A stretch of 64,000 nt of DNA from Kangiella sp. HZ709 (lineage in GTDB: Bacteria > Pseudomonadota > Gammaproteobacteria > Enterobacterales > Kangiellaceae), in assembly GCF_009674675.1 (NCBI RefSeq), contig NZ_WKJC01000002.1, positions 62,001 through 126,000 on the forward strand, given 5' to 3'. Position 1 is the stretch's first letter; the number at the start of each line of letters is the position of its first letter. This document shows, one piece after another, positions 1 to 8,776 of this stretch. The notes beneath the pieces are model-generated. The model ran no database searches and was not told the origin of the DNA. It was given only the letters and a program-made list of their open reading frames with translations. The position numbers and the translations under genes were made by a program.

Positions 1-129
1 TTATTTAAGCAATCTTATTAAAAATCAATAAGTTACAATTCTTCGAGTTGATAAGCACAAATCAATAAATTAGCGCTATCTCAATCTCGGCGCGCATTAA
101 ACCATTTTTAAGCAACCTAAACAAGCCTA

Positions 130-152
130 AAAGCCTTACTTTATGGGGCTTT
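130..152 (+). terminator. weak terminator-like hairpin
   Basis: AAAGCC at 130-135 pairs with GGCTTT at 147-152 and is followed only by TCTAG. It may end a gene lying before the window. The T-tract is poor, so this is tentative. Apart from it, bases 1-261 show no gene, only AT-rich spacer. Confidence 0.25.
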
Positions 153-261
153 CTAGATAGTAACTTGTAACAAAAGAAAGTCGCCCCCACTCATACATTT
201 ATTCCCAGTGTTGCGGTATATTAGCAACTATTCGCAAAACAGAGCATTCATTATTCTAAAC

Positions 262-2100
262 ATGAGCCCCAATATGCTAAATTTTCTTACAGAAGTGCTT
301 AAAGACCAGCCCAATGACTGGTTAAGACTTACGACTCACAGGCTAGATATTTATAACGAGGAACTGGCTAAATCAGAGTTTCTGGTAAAGCTTGATTCTT
401 TGTATGCCAATGGCTCTGTAACTGAGACTGAGCTGAGCAATTTACCAACCGCTTATGATTATATTCGTTTAGGTCATCCGCTATCTTCCGTTTTAGAATG
501 GGCTATTGGTAAGTTAAATAATCTAGCCGCTAACAATGTCATTAGTTTTGCTTCGCAGACTATGCCTATTTTGGCGATTTTACGCAAAAACCTGCTTTCC
601 AATATCAATACAATGATTTGTTATAAAGACTCATTACCTTCTCACTTTGATGCTGATATTGTTCGTAAAATTTATGGCTATCAGTTTGAACTAAAAAAAG
701 TTAATAGCGCTGAGCATATAACTGACTTTGAAGGCTCAACGATATTTATCGAGTCTAAAGAAGATGTAGGCAATTTTAATCTCGAAAACAAAGCAGATTT
801 CATTATCAATCTGCATGATGCTTTCGGCAGTATTGTTCTAGTGACTAGTCCAAAAGCATATGACTATGTTGCTGAAATCCAGCATGTGCGTCGTCGCGAA
901 TCCATTGCTATGACGCCGGCGGATTCTAATGCGGTATTGCACCAGTTAGCAGGACAGCCCTACTCTGCTACAAGCTTTGAGAAGGAACAAAATCAAAATT
1001 CTGTTATTAGCACCATTAAATCTATATCGAATGTTAATACTGATGCATTAGTAGCTTCTAGCGGCTTATCCATTCAATACGCTATTTTGATGGGCTTAAT
1101 CCATGATGCGCTCCAGGCTCATCCAAATAAAGCCATTAAAATTATTGTTCCACCAAACTGCTATGGCGGAACCAATGACCAAGCTCGTCGTGTTGCTGCT
1201 TGTTTAGATAATGTTGAAGTATTGGATTTACCTGTAGATGGGGGTAATGACATGGTGCAAGGCGTTGAGAAAATTCTAACGCAAGTTGCACAAGCTGATG
1301 CAGTGCCATTAATCATTACAGAAATCCCTACCAATCCAAGAGTTGAAGTTCCTGATTTAGAAAAGCTAAGACAAGCTTTATCACAAGAGCGCAAAACACC
1401 CAATGGTGAGATTGCCACTGCACCAGTATTTATTTTAGATCAAACATTCTGTCCTAATTACCATTTTTTGGGTGATGAAGATGTTCTGTCAAACGTTCAA
1501 ACTATTGCTTATATCAGCGGCTCGAAATTCCCAAGTGGCGGTAAATGTACTGCTGGTTATTGCGTTGCCAATAAAAAGGCTGAACATTTAATGCAAAAAA
1601 TTGGTTTGCATTTAGCACTTTGTGATAACCAAGCGACGCCATTGCAAATGGAGATACTGGCCGAACAAATGCCATCAATGAATCAACGCATTGCGGATGC
1701 TTATAAGAACACTCGCGAATTCGTATATTTTATTGAAGAAAAATTACCAGAGGCCAAAATCAATTTTGTCTCTGAAGAATTAGCCGCAAAAGGATTTACC
1801 CCTTCCGTATTTTCTTTGGACTTACCTACTAAAGGCGATACCCCAGAAGAGCGTGAATATTACAAAAGAGCTTTAAACCTCAAATTAATTAATATGATGA
1901 TTACTGAAATACCAGAAGAAAGTAAATATTGCGTTAGTTATGGTCAGTTGAAAGGCTGTTACTGGACTATTCCAGCCACATCCACGCAAGGTACGACTAA
2001 AGAGGCCGATAAAGACTATATTGCTCGGGTGGCTGTTTCAGGGAACTTAGATTTAGACCGTCATAAGCAAGTATTCCAGCAATTCGTAGATAAATTATAA
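262..2100 (+). CDS. PLP-dependent Cys/Met-metabolism-type enzyme with long N-terminal region
   Basis: The C-terminal ~370 residues resemble the cystathionine gamma-synthase/lyase family (fold type I, cytosolic). The likely PLP lysine is in SGSKFPSGG, preceded by an ILDQTF strand motif where the family has an Asp that contacts the cofactor ring, and by EIPTNPRVEVPD, equivalent to the family's SPTNP motif. Ordinary members have about 380-400 residues. This one has 612, with about 230 extra N-terminal residues that I cannot assign. The frame is open from a GTG at 208, but ATG 262 (MSPNMLNF) looks the more natural start; neither has a clear ribosome binding site. The substrate cannot be named. 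The next gene begins 8 bp downstream and may be co-transcribed. Confidence 0.7.
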   Translation: MSPNMLNFLTEVLKDQPNDWLRLTTHRLDIYNEELAKSEFLVKLDSLYANGSVTETELSNLPTAYDYIRLGHPLSSVLEWAIGKLNNLAANNVISFASQTMPILAILRKNLLSNINTMICYKDSLPSHFDADIVRKIYGYQFELKKVNSAEHITDFEGSTIFIESKEDVGNFNLENKADFIINLHDAFGSIVLVTSPKAYDYVAEIQHVRRRESIAMTPADSNAVLHQLAGQPYSATSFEKEQNQNSVISTIKSISNVNTDALVASSGLSIQYAILMGLIHDALQAHPNKAIKIIVPPNCYGGTNDQARRVAACLDNVEVLDLPVDGGNDMVQGVEKILTQVAQADAVPLIITEIPTNPRVEVPDLEKLRQALSQERKTPNGEIATAPVFILDQTFCPNYHFLGDEDVLSNVQTIAYISGSKFPSGGKCTAGYCVANKKAEHLMQKIGLHLALCDNQATPLQMEILAEQMPSMNQRIADAYKNTREFVYFIEEKLPEAKINFVSEELAAKGFTPSVFSLDLPTKGDTPEEREYYKRALNLKLINMMITEIPEESKYCVSYGQLKGCYWTIPATSTQGTTKEADKDYIARVAVSGNLDLDRHKQVFQQFVDKL

Positions 2101-2108
2101 AAGTATAC

Positions 2109-2924
2109 ATGACAAGAATTATTCCGTTTCTTTTTTTATTAGTTGTTAACAACAATGCAAGTGCTGAGTGGACACCTTTAGATAAAGGTTTAGAGCTTGG
2201 AACGTTTAAAGCAAAACAACAAAGCAAAATTGCAGACTCTACGTTTACCATTTTGAGAATAAATCTTGAGTTTTGGCAATTAGAATTAACTGGTAGCAGC
2301 TGGGATGTTAAAAATAAAAATCAGACTGTCAAGGAGTGGAGCCGCTCACTTGGCTATAAAGCGGCTATCAATGCAGGCATGTTCGCTACAGATTATAAAA
2401 CTCATATAGGCTATATGGCTAAAGAAAATACTTTCAATAATAAACATGTCAATCGCTACCAGTCTGTAGCCGCGTTTCATCCTAAAAAAGAAGGGCTACC
2501 TAAGTTCAAAATTTACGATCTTGATCATGAAGGTACAGATTTTAATACTATAAAAGCAAACTACAGCTCAATAGTGCAAAACTTGAGACTAATTAAAAGC
2601 AAAGGTGAAAACCGTTGGTCACAGCAAAATAAAAAATGGAGCGAAGCAGCGCTTGGTATTGACGCCAATGGCAATGCACTTTTTATTTTTAGTCGCACAC
2701 CTTTTAGTATGCATGATTTTAATAATGAGCTACTTTCTCTTAATATTGATTTGGTTGCTGCTCAGCACCTAGAAGGAGGTCCGGAGGCTCAATTATATTA
2801 CCGAGATAACCAGAAAGAAGTTGAACTCTATGGAAGTTTCGAAACTGGATTTGTAGAAGATGATGATAACAATTATTCTTGGCCTATACCGAATGTTATC
2901 GGAATAAAACCCCGCAGCAATTAA
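2109..2924 (+). CDS. secreted phosphodiester glycosidase-like (DUF2233/NAGPA domain) protein
   Basis: The protein has 271 residues. A hydrophobic leader (residues 1-19, ending near NASA) suggests export to the periplasm. The body carries landmarks of the NAGPA/DUF2233 domain: AAINAGMF near residue 85, AALGIDANGNALFIFSR near 180 and the closing AAQHLEGGPEAQLYY. Members of this fold hydrolyse phosphodiester-linked sugars; the substrate here is unknown. It starts 8 bp after the PLP enzyme gene without a visible Shine-Dalgarno sequence, so translation may be coupled. Family assignment is from motif memory. Confidence 0.7.
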   Translation: MTRIIPFLFLLVVNNNASAEWTPLDKGLELGTFKAKQQSKIADSTFTILRINLEFWQLELTGSSWDVKNKNQTVKEWSRSLGYKAAINAGMFATDYKTHIGYMAKENTFNNKHVNRYQSVAAFHPKKEGLPKFKIYDLDHEGTDFNTIKANYSSIVQNLRLIKSKGENRWSQQNKKWSEAALGIDANGNALFIFSRTPFSMHDFNNELLSLNIDLVAAQHLEGGPEAQLYYRDNQKEVELYGSFETGFVEDDDNNYSWPIPNVIGIKPRSN

Positions 2925-3114
2925 AAACTTGCAAGAGTTGTGACCTCTTCATGCTCGAAAGACGAAATCCTGGTTAATTAATTTTATTAGGAAATATTAA
3001 TACTGATTAAATAAAATTTTTTTTAATGATCCACATTTATTTCACTATTTTTTCATAAAAACTCTACTGGACTAATGTTTTGATGGTTTTGTTATTTTAA
3101 TAGAGGAGCAAACC

Positions 3115-3642
3115 ATGAATAACTTAACTCAATCTAGTTTTAAAAAATTATTGTCATTAGCTGTTTTAATGACGTCATTAGTATTTGCAAGTGCATCATT
3201 TGCAGGCGGTACACACAAGTATAAAGAACAGAGCAAAGATATTGTCACTACTGCGGTTGAAAATGGAAACTTTAAAACCTTAGCTGCGGCATTAGGCGCT
3301 GCAGGGTTAGTAGACACCTTACAAGGCAAAGGTCCATTTACTGTTTTCGCACCAACAGACGAGGCTTTTGCTAAGTTACCTGAAGGTACTGTAGAAGAGC
3401 TATTAAAGCCTGAGAATAAAGATAAACTCACTGCTATCTTAACTTACCATGTAGTAGCGGGGAAAGTTAAAGCAAAAGATGTTGTGAAATTATCGAGCGC
3501 AAAAACTGTTAATGGTCAGAGTGTTGATATTAAAGTTAGTAATGGTGGTGTTAAAGTCGATAATGCTAACGTCGTTGCTACTGATGTTAAAGCTAGCAAT
3601 GGTATTATCCACGTCATTGATAATGTGATTTTGCCAAAGTAA
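3115..3642 (+). CDS. secreted fasciclin-domain protein
   Basis: The 175-residue protein has a Sec signal peptide (residues 1-30, cleavage after FASASFA) and a single fasciclin (FAS1) domain. Diagnostic elements are [46 protein letters not shown] and the closing [16 protein letters not shown]1 domains mediate adhesion or protein-protein contact at the cell surface. A strong ribosome binding site (AGAGGAG) precedes the ATG by 7 bases, and a clear intrinsic terminator follows, so this is a single-gene unit. The 190-bp spacer upstream is AT-rich and presumably holds the promoter, but no good sigma-70 pair was found. Confidence 0.9.
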   Translation: MNNLTQSSFKKLLSLAVLMTSLVFASASFAGGTHKYKEQSKDIVTTAVENGNFKTLAAALGAAGLVDTLQGKGPFTVFAPTDEAFAKLPEGTVEELLKPENKDKLTAILTYHVVAGKVKAKDVVKLSSAKTVNGQSVDIKVSNGGVKVDNANVVATDVKASNGIIHVIDNVILPK

Positions 3643-3654
3643 TTAAGCGACAAT

Positions 3655-3683
3655 AAAAAGCCAGCTACGCGCTGGTTTTTTTT
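3655..3683 (+). terminator. rho-independent terminator of the fasciclin gene
   Basis: CCAGC (3661-3665) pairs with GCTGG (3671-3675) around the loop TACGC. Five A and a G precede it and eight T follow it. It lies 13 bp after the fasciclin stop codon. Confidence 0.9.
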
Positions 3684-3759
3684 ATGTTTATAGTAATTAA
3701 TGTAATATTTATAAGCCTAAGTTATCTTATTTTACATTAACAATAATCTATTGATTCTT

Positions 3760-4158
3760 ATGAAGAATAAAATTCTGGTAAAACAAGTTTTATATTGGTC
3801 TGCAACTTTAGTGATGTTTTATTTCATGCTTTACGCCGCCATTAATTATCATATCAAGCACGAAGTGATGGCCTCTTTTTTTAAGCAGTTTGGATATCCT
3901 GAATACATCGTTTACCCTTTGGCTTATCTAAAAGTTACAGCGCTATTAGTCATCTTAATTAATCGATATAACAATTTAAAAGAAATGGCCTACGGTGCCT
4001 ACTTCATTAATACTCTTATGTCTACTACAGCACATCTAAAAGCAGGTCACCAGCCTACTCACGCTTACGTGCTAATTATTGCCATTATGTTTTCTTATTG
4101 GTTAAGTAATCAGGTTCGTGGAAAGCCCAAAAAGGACTTTTTAATTGTTAGCTCTTAG
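3760..4158 (+). CDS. DoxX-like small membrane protein
   Basis: A protein of 132 residues with four predicted membrane helices (about 9-27, 46-64, 72-90 and 99-117). It resembles DoxX-like proteins in length, helix pattern and the charged loop after helix 1. No catalytic role is known for most of these. The frame opens with TTG at 3751, but the ATG three codons later (MKNKILVK) is the better start. It stands alone, downstream of the fasciclin terminator. Confidence 0.65.
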   Translation: MKNKILVKQVLYWSATLVMFYFMLYAAINYHIKHEVMASFFKQFGYPEYIVYPLAYLKVTALLVILINRYNNLKEMAYGAYFINTLMSTTAHLKAGHQPTHAYVLIIAIMFSYWLSNQVRGKPKKDFLIVSS

Positions 4159-4215
4159 AGTTTCAACTTAATACTCTATATATTGAGATAAAAAAACAGA
4201 AGGCGTATATTATTT

Positions 4216-4599
4216 ATGAAGATGTTCATGAAACTAGGTGCATTTTCTATAAGCCTCGCAGTAAAAGACATATAGGCATCTAACGATTTCTATTCAAAGC
4301 TCGGTTTTGAGCAAGTTGGCGGTGAAATCTCTCGGAATTACCTGATATTGCGTAATTTTGATAATGTTATTGGATTGTTTCAAGGTATGTTCGAAGGCAA
4401 TGTGTTAACTTTTAATGCAGGATGGGATTAGCAGTGCAATACTCTTGAGTCCTTTAATGATGTTCGAGACATTCTTCAGCACTTTAAATCGCTAGGTATC
4501 GAGGTATCTCATGAAGCAATAATAGTTGATTCAGGTCCTTCCAGTTTTGCTCTAGTCGATCCCGGTGGTAATTCTATTCTTATTGATCAGCATGTCTAA
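4216..4599 (+). pseudogene. glyoxalase/VOC-family gene broken by two in-frame TAG codons
   Basis: One frame runs 127 codons from ATG 4216 to TAA 4597-4599 and reads as a complete VOC-fold (glyoxalase/bleomycin resistance) protein, beginning MKLGAFSISLAVKDI and ending FALVDPGGNSILIDQHV. It is interrupted only by TAG at codon 20 (4273-4275) and TAG at codon 72 (4429-4431). No frameshift is present and homology-like sequence continues through both stops. The next gene starts within the final TAATG, as expected of a formerly coupled pair. This is most simply a young pseudogene. Alternative start: ATG 4228. Confidence 0.75.
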
Positions 4600-5084
4600 T
4601 GATACGTAGCGCCAATAAACATGATTCGCAAGTTATTGCGAGTATTTATAATCATTACATCGCAAATACCTTTATTACTTTTGAAACTGAACAAGTCCAC
4701 TCTGATGAAATATATTCTCGCATTCAAGAGGCGCATAAATTAAAGCTGCCTTTTTTAGTCTATGTGCATGAAAACCAAGTGGTAGGTTATGCATATGCTA
4801 GTAAGTGGAAAGGCCGTTGCGCATATCGCTTTACTGCCGAAGTAACTGTTTATTTAGACCCAAAAACTATTCGTAAAAGTTATGGCCTTTCGCTTTATCA
4901 AGAACTATTCAGTCGATTAAAACAACTCGATTATCACACCGCGATCGGTGGCATTTCTTTGCCAAACCTAGCAAGTGTTGCTTTACATGAAAAAATGGGC
5001 ATGACAAAAGTTGCTCACTTCAAGGAAACTGGTAATAAATTTGACCAATGGATTGATGTTGGCTACTGGCCAAAAATTCTCTAG
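4599..5084 (+). CDS. GNAT N-acetyltransferase, phosphinothricin acetyltransferase-like
   Basis: The 161-residue protein starts MIRSANKHDSQVIASIYNHYI and has the PAT/MnaT layout: N-terminal helices, AEVTVYLDP strand, C-terminal NLASVALHEKMGM and DQWIDVGYW. Relatives acetylate amino-acid analogues using acetyl-CoA. The usual acetyl-CoA loop (R-x-x-G-x-G) is altered to IRKSYGLS, so activity is uncertain. Its ATG overlaps the stop codon of the broken VOC gene (TAATG), which suggests coupled translation before that gene decayed. Confidence 0.8.
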   Translation: MIRSANKHDSQVIASIYNHYIANTFITFETEQVHSDEIYSRIQEAHKLKLPFLVYVHENQVVGYAYASKWKGRCAYRFTAEVTVYLDPKTIRKSYGLSLYQELFSRLKQLDYHTAIGGISLPNLASVALHEKMGMTKVAHFKETGNKFDQWIDVGYWPKIL

Positions 5085-5149
5085 CAATAGATATTATTCA
5101 AAAAAAGCTATGCTACAATAATTTCAAATAACTTATTTAGTAACTAAGA

Positions 5150-6355
5150 TTGCAAATTTCTGGCAGCGATTATACTTACATAGCACTTTTCTTTATCAGT
5201 ATCATGCTGTCAATCGTCTTTGGATTAAGCTATAAAACCATTCAGCCAAAAAAGCATACCTTGATATGGTCATTGGTGTTTGCTTTAGCTGCAGTAAAAG
5301 GCGTTATAAACGCTACCAATCATATCTTCACCGACAGAGATTTCTACTGGATCTTTATTAATGCTTTTTCTTTACTGTTGCAATGGCTTACATGGGCTGG
5401 TTTTCGTCTAAGAGCTAAGCGTTCACCATTTGAGTTAAAACTAATATTTGCCCTAATTTTTATCGAACTAATTTTAGTTTATTTTACAGTATTCAATCCG
5501 CACGCTGGTTATAGAATGATGCTAATTCCTCTTTTTGGCGGCATCATGATGTTTTTATGCGGTTGGGAAATATTTAACACCCAAAACAAAGTTCGACCTG
5601 CAGAAGCTGCAGCCATAATCATATTTTCACTGTATGGCTTAACACAAATTGCTGCAGGCATTATTGCTCTTAGTCAAGGCCCTACAGTGGATAGTTATTA
5701 TTTGGACTTATATCAACAAGTTAACTTGATATTTATGCCAGCTGCATTTACCGGAATGGGAGTATTTACACTACTTATTTTAGTCGACGATATTGGAGAA
5801 AAACTCAAAGCCTTAGCGGTGACAGATAGTCTAACCCAAGTTTTTAATCGTCGAGGCTTCTACCAAAAATCTAAAGTACTAACATCAGGTTCTAATTATG
5901 GAGATGCTGCTACTGCTGCTATCATTATTACAGATATTGATAATTTTAAAACTATAAACGATAAGTATGGTCATCATGCTGGTGATAAAGCTTTAATCTG
6001 TTTTTCTAAGCTTTTAACTACAGCTTTCAATGATAGTGCTGTAGTTGGCCGAATTGGTGGTGAAGAGTTTGTCATACTTCTTCACACTACAGCAGTCAAT
6101 AAAAACTCTCTGACTACCTATGAGCTAGTAGAGCGTTGCAGAAAAGAAACTCAAGAATTAGATATTTCACATGGTAATAATACTTTTAATTTAACAGCAA
6201 GTTTCGGCATTGTGGAATTTCATATCTCTGATAGCTCGATTGAAGATCAACTTAGAAAAGCCGATCAAGCACTGTATGATGCTAAAAATCAAGGTCGTAA
6301 TTGCAGTGTAATTTATCAAGATCCAGATAAGGATATAGTCAGTGAAGCGACCTAA
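5150..6355 (+). CDS. membrane-anchored diguanylate cyclase (GGDEF)
   Basis: The 401-residue protein has about seven predicted membrane helices in residues 1-215 and a C-terminal GGDEF domain (about 225-395). The catalytic motif is GGEEF (303-307), with DSLTQVFNRRGF and DIDNFKTINDKYGHHAGD upstream, so cyclic-di-GMP synthesis from two GTP is expected. No RxxD inhibitory site is seen five residues before the motif, so product inhibition through that site is unlikely. The start is TTG at 5150; no ATG lies before the first helix. The next gene overlaps its 3' end by 14 bases. Confidence 0.85.
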   Translation: MQISGSDYTYIALFFISIMLSIVFGLSYKTIQPKKHTLIWSLVFALAAVKGVINATNHIFTDRDFYWIFINAFSLLLQWLTWAGFRLRAKRSPFELKLIFALIFIELILVYFTVFNPHAGYRMMLIPLFGGIMMFLCGWEIFNTQNKVRPAEAAAIIIFSLYGLTQIAAGIIALSQGPTVDSYYLDLYQQVNLIFMPAAFTGMGVFTLLILVDDIGEKLKALAVTDSLTQVFNRRGFYQKSKVLTSGSNYGDAATAAIIITDIDNFKTINDKYGHHAGDKALICFSKLLTTAFNDSAVVGRIGGEEFVILLHTTAVNKNSLTTYELVERCRKETQELDISHGNNTFNLTASFGIVEFHISDSSIEDQLRKADQALYDAKNQGRNCSVIYQDPDKDIVSEAT

Positions 6356-6716
6356 AAACTTCAGCGCAATAACGCCTTATTTATTCGTAGATGCTGCTAC
6401 CGATTATATTGATTTTTTAAAGCAAGCATTTAATGCCAATGAATTAGGACGTACCGTACGCGATGAGCGAGTCGTCAATTGCCTACTATCCATCAATGAC
6501 GCTATGTTGTTCGTGAGTGAAGCCACCCCAGAACACCCTGCTATGACTACTGCTATTTATTTGTATGTTGATCATGTGGAAGACAGCTTCAAGCAAGCAA
6601 TAGAGGCAGGTTGTAAAATTGAGACGCAAATTTCTGATATGCCTTTTGGCGATAGATTAGGTGGCGTTCGCGACCCCAATGGTAATATATGGTGGGTTTC
6701 TCAACATATGCTATAA
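6342..6716 (+). CDS. PhnB-like VOC-family protein
   Basis: A protein of 124 residues, beginning with GTG inside the end of the diguanylate cyclase gene. It has the PhnB/glyoxalase-like pattern: ITPYLFVDAATDYIDFLKQAF, LYVDHVEDSFKQAIEAG, FGDRLGGVRDPNGNIWWVSQH. The fold is the paired beta-alpha-beta-beta-beta VOC unit; the reaction is unknown. The 14-base overlap indicates it is transcribed with the upstream gene. Confidence 0.8.
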   Translation: MKRPKNFSAITPYLFVDAATDYIDFLKQAFNANELGRTVRDERVVNCLLSINDAMLFVSEATPEHPAMTTAIYLYVDHVEDSFKQAIEAGCKIETQISDMPFGDRLGGVRDPNGNIWWVSQHML

Positions 6717-6809
6717 CTTAAAATCACCACAAAACTTTGTTATATACTTTCTTTTGAATATTACCCACGATCTTTTTACGATGGTTAACCACCTGAACGG
6801 GAGACTAGT

Positions 6810-7691
6810 ATGAACTTTAAAACTTTATTAAGTATTTCTGCAATGTCTATAACCTTAATTGGTTGTATGCACCAAACATCTAGCAACACAAAATACCGGC
6901 TGAGCAGCGTTAACAAAGCTTCTCTGCAATCGGTTGTTGATGCTCGTAGTAGTGAAACCAAGCAACGCGATAACTGGAGGAAACCTGCTGAAACCTTAGC
7001 TTTCTTCAGAGTAGAACCTGGAATGACTGTAGCTGAAGCTTTGCCTGGCGGTGGTTGGTACACCGAGATCATTGCTAATTACTTAGGCTCTAATGGTGGC
7101 TTGATAGGTTTAAACTACAATGATGATATGTGGCCTAAGTTTGGCTTTTTTAGTGAAGAAGCTATTAAAGGGCAAATCGCAAGAACCGCTCAATTTCCCT
7201 CCATGGTAGCAAGCAAAACAACCAACGGTATAAAAGCTGCGGGTTACACTTTTAGCAATACCCCTGCTACTGCTAACGGAACCCTTGATAGAATATTAGT
7301 TATTCGTGCATTACACAATTTAAACCGTTTTGAGAATGACGGTGGTTATCGAACTAAAGCACTAAAAGCCATGCATCGCCTATTAAAACCCAATGGGATG
7401 GTTGGAGTGGTTCAACATAAGGTCGCAGAATCTACTAGCGATGAAGGTGCCAATGGTCAAAGAGGTTATTTAAAAGAGTCCGCAGTCATTGCTATGTTCG
7501 AAGCGGCGGGCTTTAAATTAATTGATTCGAGCGATATGCATGCTAATCCAAAAGACGTTCCTGGCCCCAAAGATATTGTTTGGCGCTTACCTCCTACTTT
7601 GCTCGGAGCGCAAGACAAACCCGAGTTGAAGGCAGCTATGAACGCTATTGGTGAGTCTAATCGTATGACCCTATTATTCCAAAAGCAGTAA
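6810..7691 (+). CDS. lipoprotein SAM-dependent methyltransferase-like protein
   Basis: The 293-residue protein has a lipoprotein signal (TLIGC, Cys19) and should be anchored in the envelope. The body is a class-I methyltransferase-type fold: residues near 68-80 (MTVAEALPGGGWYTEIIANYLG) match the nucleotide-binding loop, and RLLKPNGMVGVVQHK matches the beta-5 region. Export of a SAM-dependent fold is odd, since SAM is cytosolic. Such lipoproteins recur in gammaproteobacteria with unknown role. A purine-rich ribosome site (GGGAGA) precedes the ATG. Confidence 0.75.
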   Translation: MNFKTLLSISAMSITLIGCMHQTSSNTKYRLSSVNKASLQSVVDARSSETKQRDNWRKPAETLAFFRVEPGMTVAEALPGGGWYTEIIANYLGSNGGLIGLNYNDDMWPKFGFFSEEAIKGQIARTAQFPSMVASKTTNGIKAAGYTFSNTPATANGTLDRILVIRALHNLNRFENDGGYRTKALKAMHRLLKPNGMVGVVQHKVAESTSDEGANGQRGYLKESAVIAMFEAAGFKLIDSSDMHANPKDVPGPKDIVWRLPPTLLGAQDKPELKAAMNAIGESNRMTLLFQKQ

Positions 7692-7716
7692 CAGCAACCA
7701 GATAAATAATACATAA

Positions 7717-7742
7717 GAGTGGCATTCGGTCGATTGCCACTC
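7717..7742. repeat. 8-bp perfect inverted repeat
   Basis: GAGTGGCA (7717-7724) and TGCCACTC (7735-7742) enclose a 10-base loop, 26 bp after the methyltransferase stop codon. There is no T-run, so it is at best an atypical terminator or an mRNA 3'-end stabiliser. Confidence 0.5.
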
Positions 7743-7871
7743 AATCAATTATCACTCTGAAATACTAGATTATCGCTTAACACTAATCATTCGCTCAAGT
7801 TGTTATCGTTACACTTATTTTAAAGAACCCTTTAATTTTGAACCTAGATTTCAAAGATGAGTTCTATACTC

Positions 7872-7892
7872 TTCTAATCAGAAAAGTTAGAA
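7872..7892. promoter_or_regulatory. small inverted repeat upstream of map
   Basis: TTCTAA (7872-7877) and TTAGAA (7887-7892) form a perfect 6-bp dyad 45 bp before the map start. It could be an operator or part of a promoter. Nothing else in the 245-bp gap between the methyltransferase gene and map was recognised. Confidence 0.25.
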
Positions 7893-7936
7893 TAGACCGC
7901 AATTTTTAACCATCGAAACAACACCATTAAACTAAT

Positions 7937-8770
7937 ATGGGTATAAAACTTAAAACTCCCGAGCAAATTGAAGGCATGCGTGTAGCTGGTCGCTTAGCTG
8001 CTGAAGTCCTTGAAATGATCGGTGAGCATATCGTCAAAGGCGTTACTACAGAAGAGCTCGATCGAATTTGTCACGAGCATATCGTTAAAGTGCAAGGTGG
8101 TTACCCAGCCACTTTAAACTATGGAGGTCAGCCTTACCCGATGGAGTTAAGTGAGCAAGGAACTCCTACTCATTCATTTCACCCTGAGGGTTTCCCTAAA
8201 TCTATCTGTACCTCTGTTAATGATGTGGTTTGTCACGGTATTCCAAATAAGAAACCGCTAAAGAACGGCGATATTTTGAATCTTGATGTCACCGTTATTA
8301 AAAATGGCTTTCATGGCGATACGAGTAAAATGTTTGTGGTCGGCGAAGCAACCAACCAAGCCAAGAAGCTAATTCAAGTAACTCAAGAATCATTGTATCT
8401 TGCCATTGACATGGTAAAACCTGGCGCTCGCTTAGGCGATATTGGTTATGCATTGCAAAAATATGTAGAAAAGCATGGTTACTCGGTAGTGAGAGAATAT
8501 TGCGGTCATGGTATTGGCGAAGTTTTCCATGAAGAACCGCAAGTTACTCATTACGGCAGACCTGGCACAGGTGTTGAATTGCAAGCTGGCATGACCTTCA
8601 CTATCGAGCCGATGGTGAATTTCGGAAAAAGAAATGTCAAATTAAATCGTAAAGATGGCTGGACTGTGAATACCAAAGACCGTTCACTGTCAGCTCAATG
8701 GGAACATACTCTCCTTTGTACAAAAACAGGTGTAGAAGTATTAACCAAGCGCCAAGAAGAACACTTCTAA
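7937..8770 (+). CDS. map: methionine aminopeptidase type I
   Basis: This 277-residue cytosolic metallopeptidase removes the initiator Met from nascent proteins. Metal ligands are visible in the usual order: Asp in LNLDVTVIKNGFHGD, the second Asp in GDTSKMF, His in YCGHGIGEVFHEEP, Glu in TIEPMVN and Glu in QWEHTLL. Length is close to the E. coli enzyme. It is followed after 6 bp by glnD, the usual gammaproteobacterial arrangement. The start is ATG 7937, without an evident Shine-Dalgarno sequence. Confidence 0.97.
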   Translation: MGIKLKTPEQIEGMRVAGRLAAEVLEMIGEHIVKGVTTEELDRICHEHIVKVQGGYPATLNYGGQPYPMELSEQGTPTHSFHPEGFPKSICTSVNDVVCHGIPNKKPLKNGDILNLDVTVIKNGFHGDTSKMFVVGEATNQAKKLIQVTQESLYLAIDMVKPGARLGDIGYALQKYVEKHGYSVVREYCGHGIGEVFHEEPQVTHYGRPGTGVELQAGMTFTIEPMVNFGKRNVKLNRKDGWTVNTKDRSLSAQWEHTLLCTKTGVEVLTKRQEEHF

Positions 8771-8776
8771 GACCCA

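Noticed and set aside
7717-7742. Hairpin after the lipoprotein methyltransferase as a terminator
   Set aside because: The stem is perfect but no T-run follows on either strand, so it was listed only as an inverted repeat.
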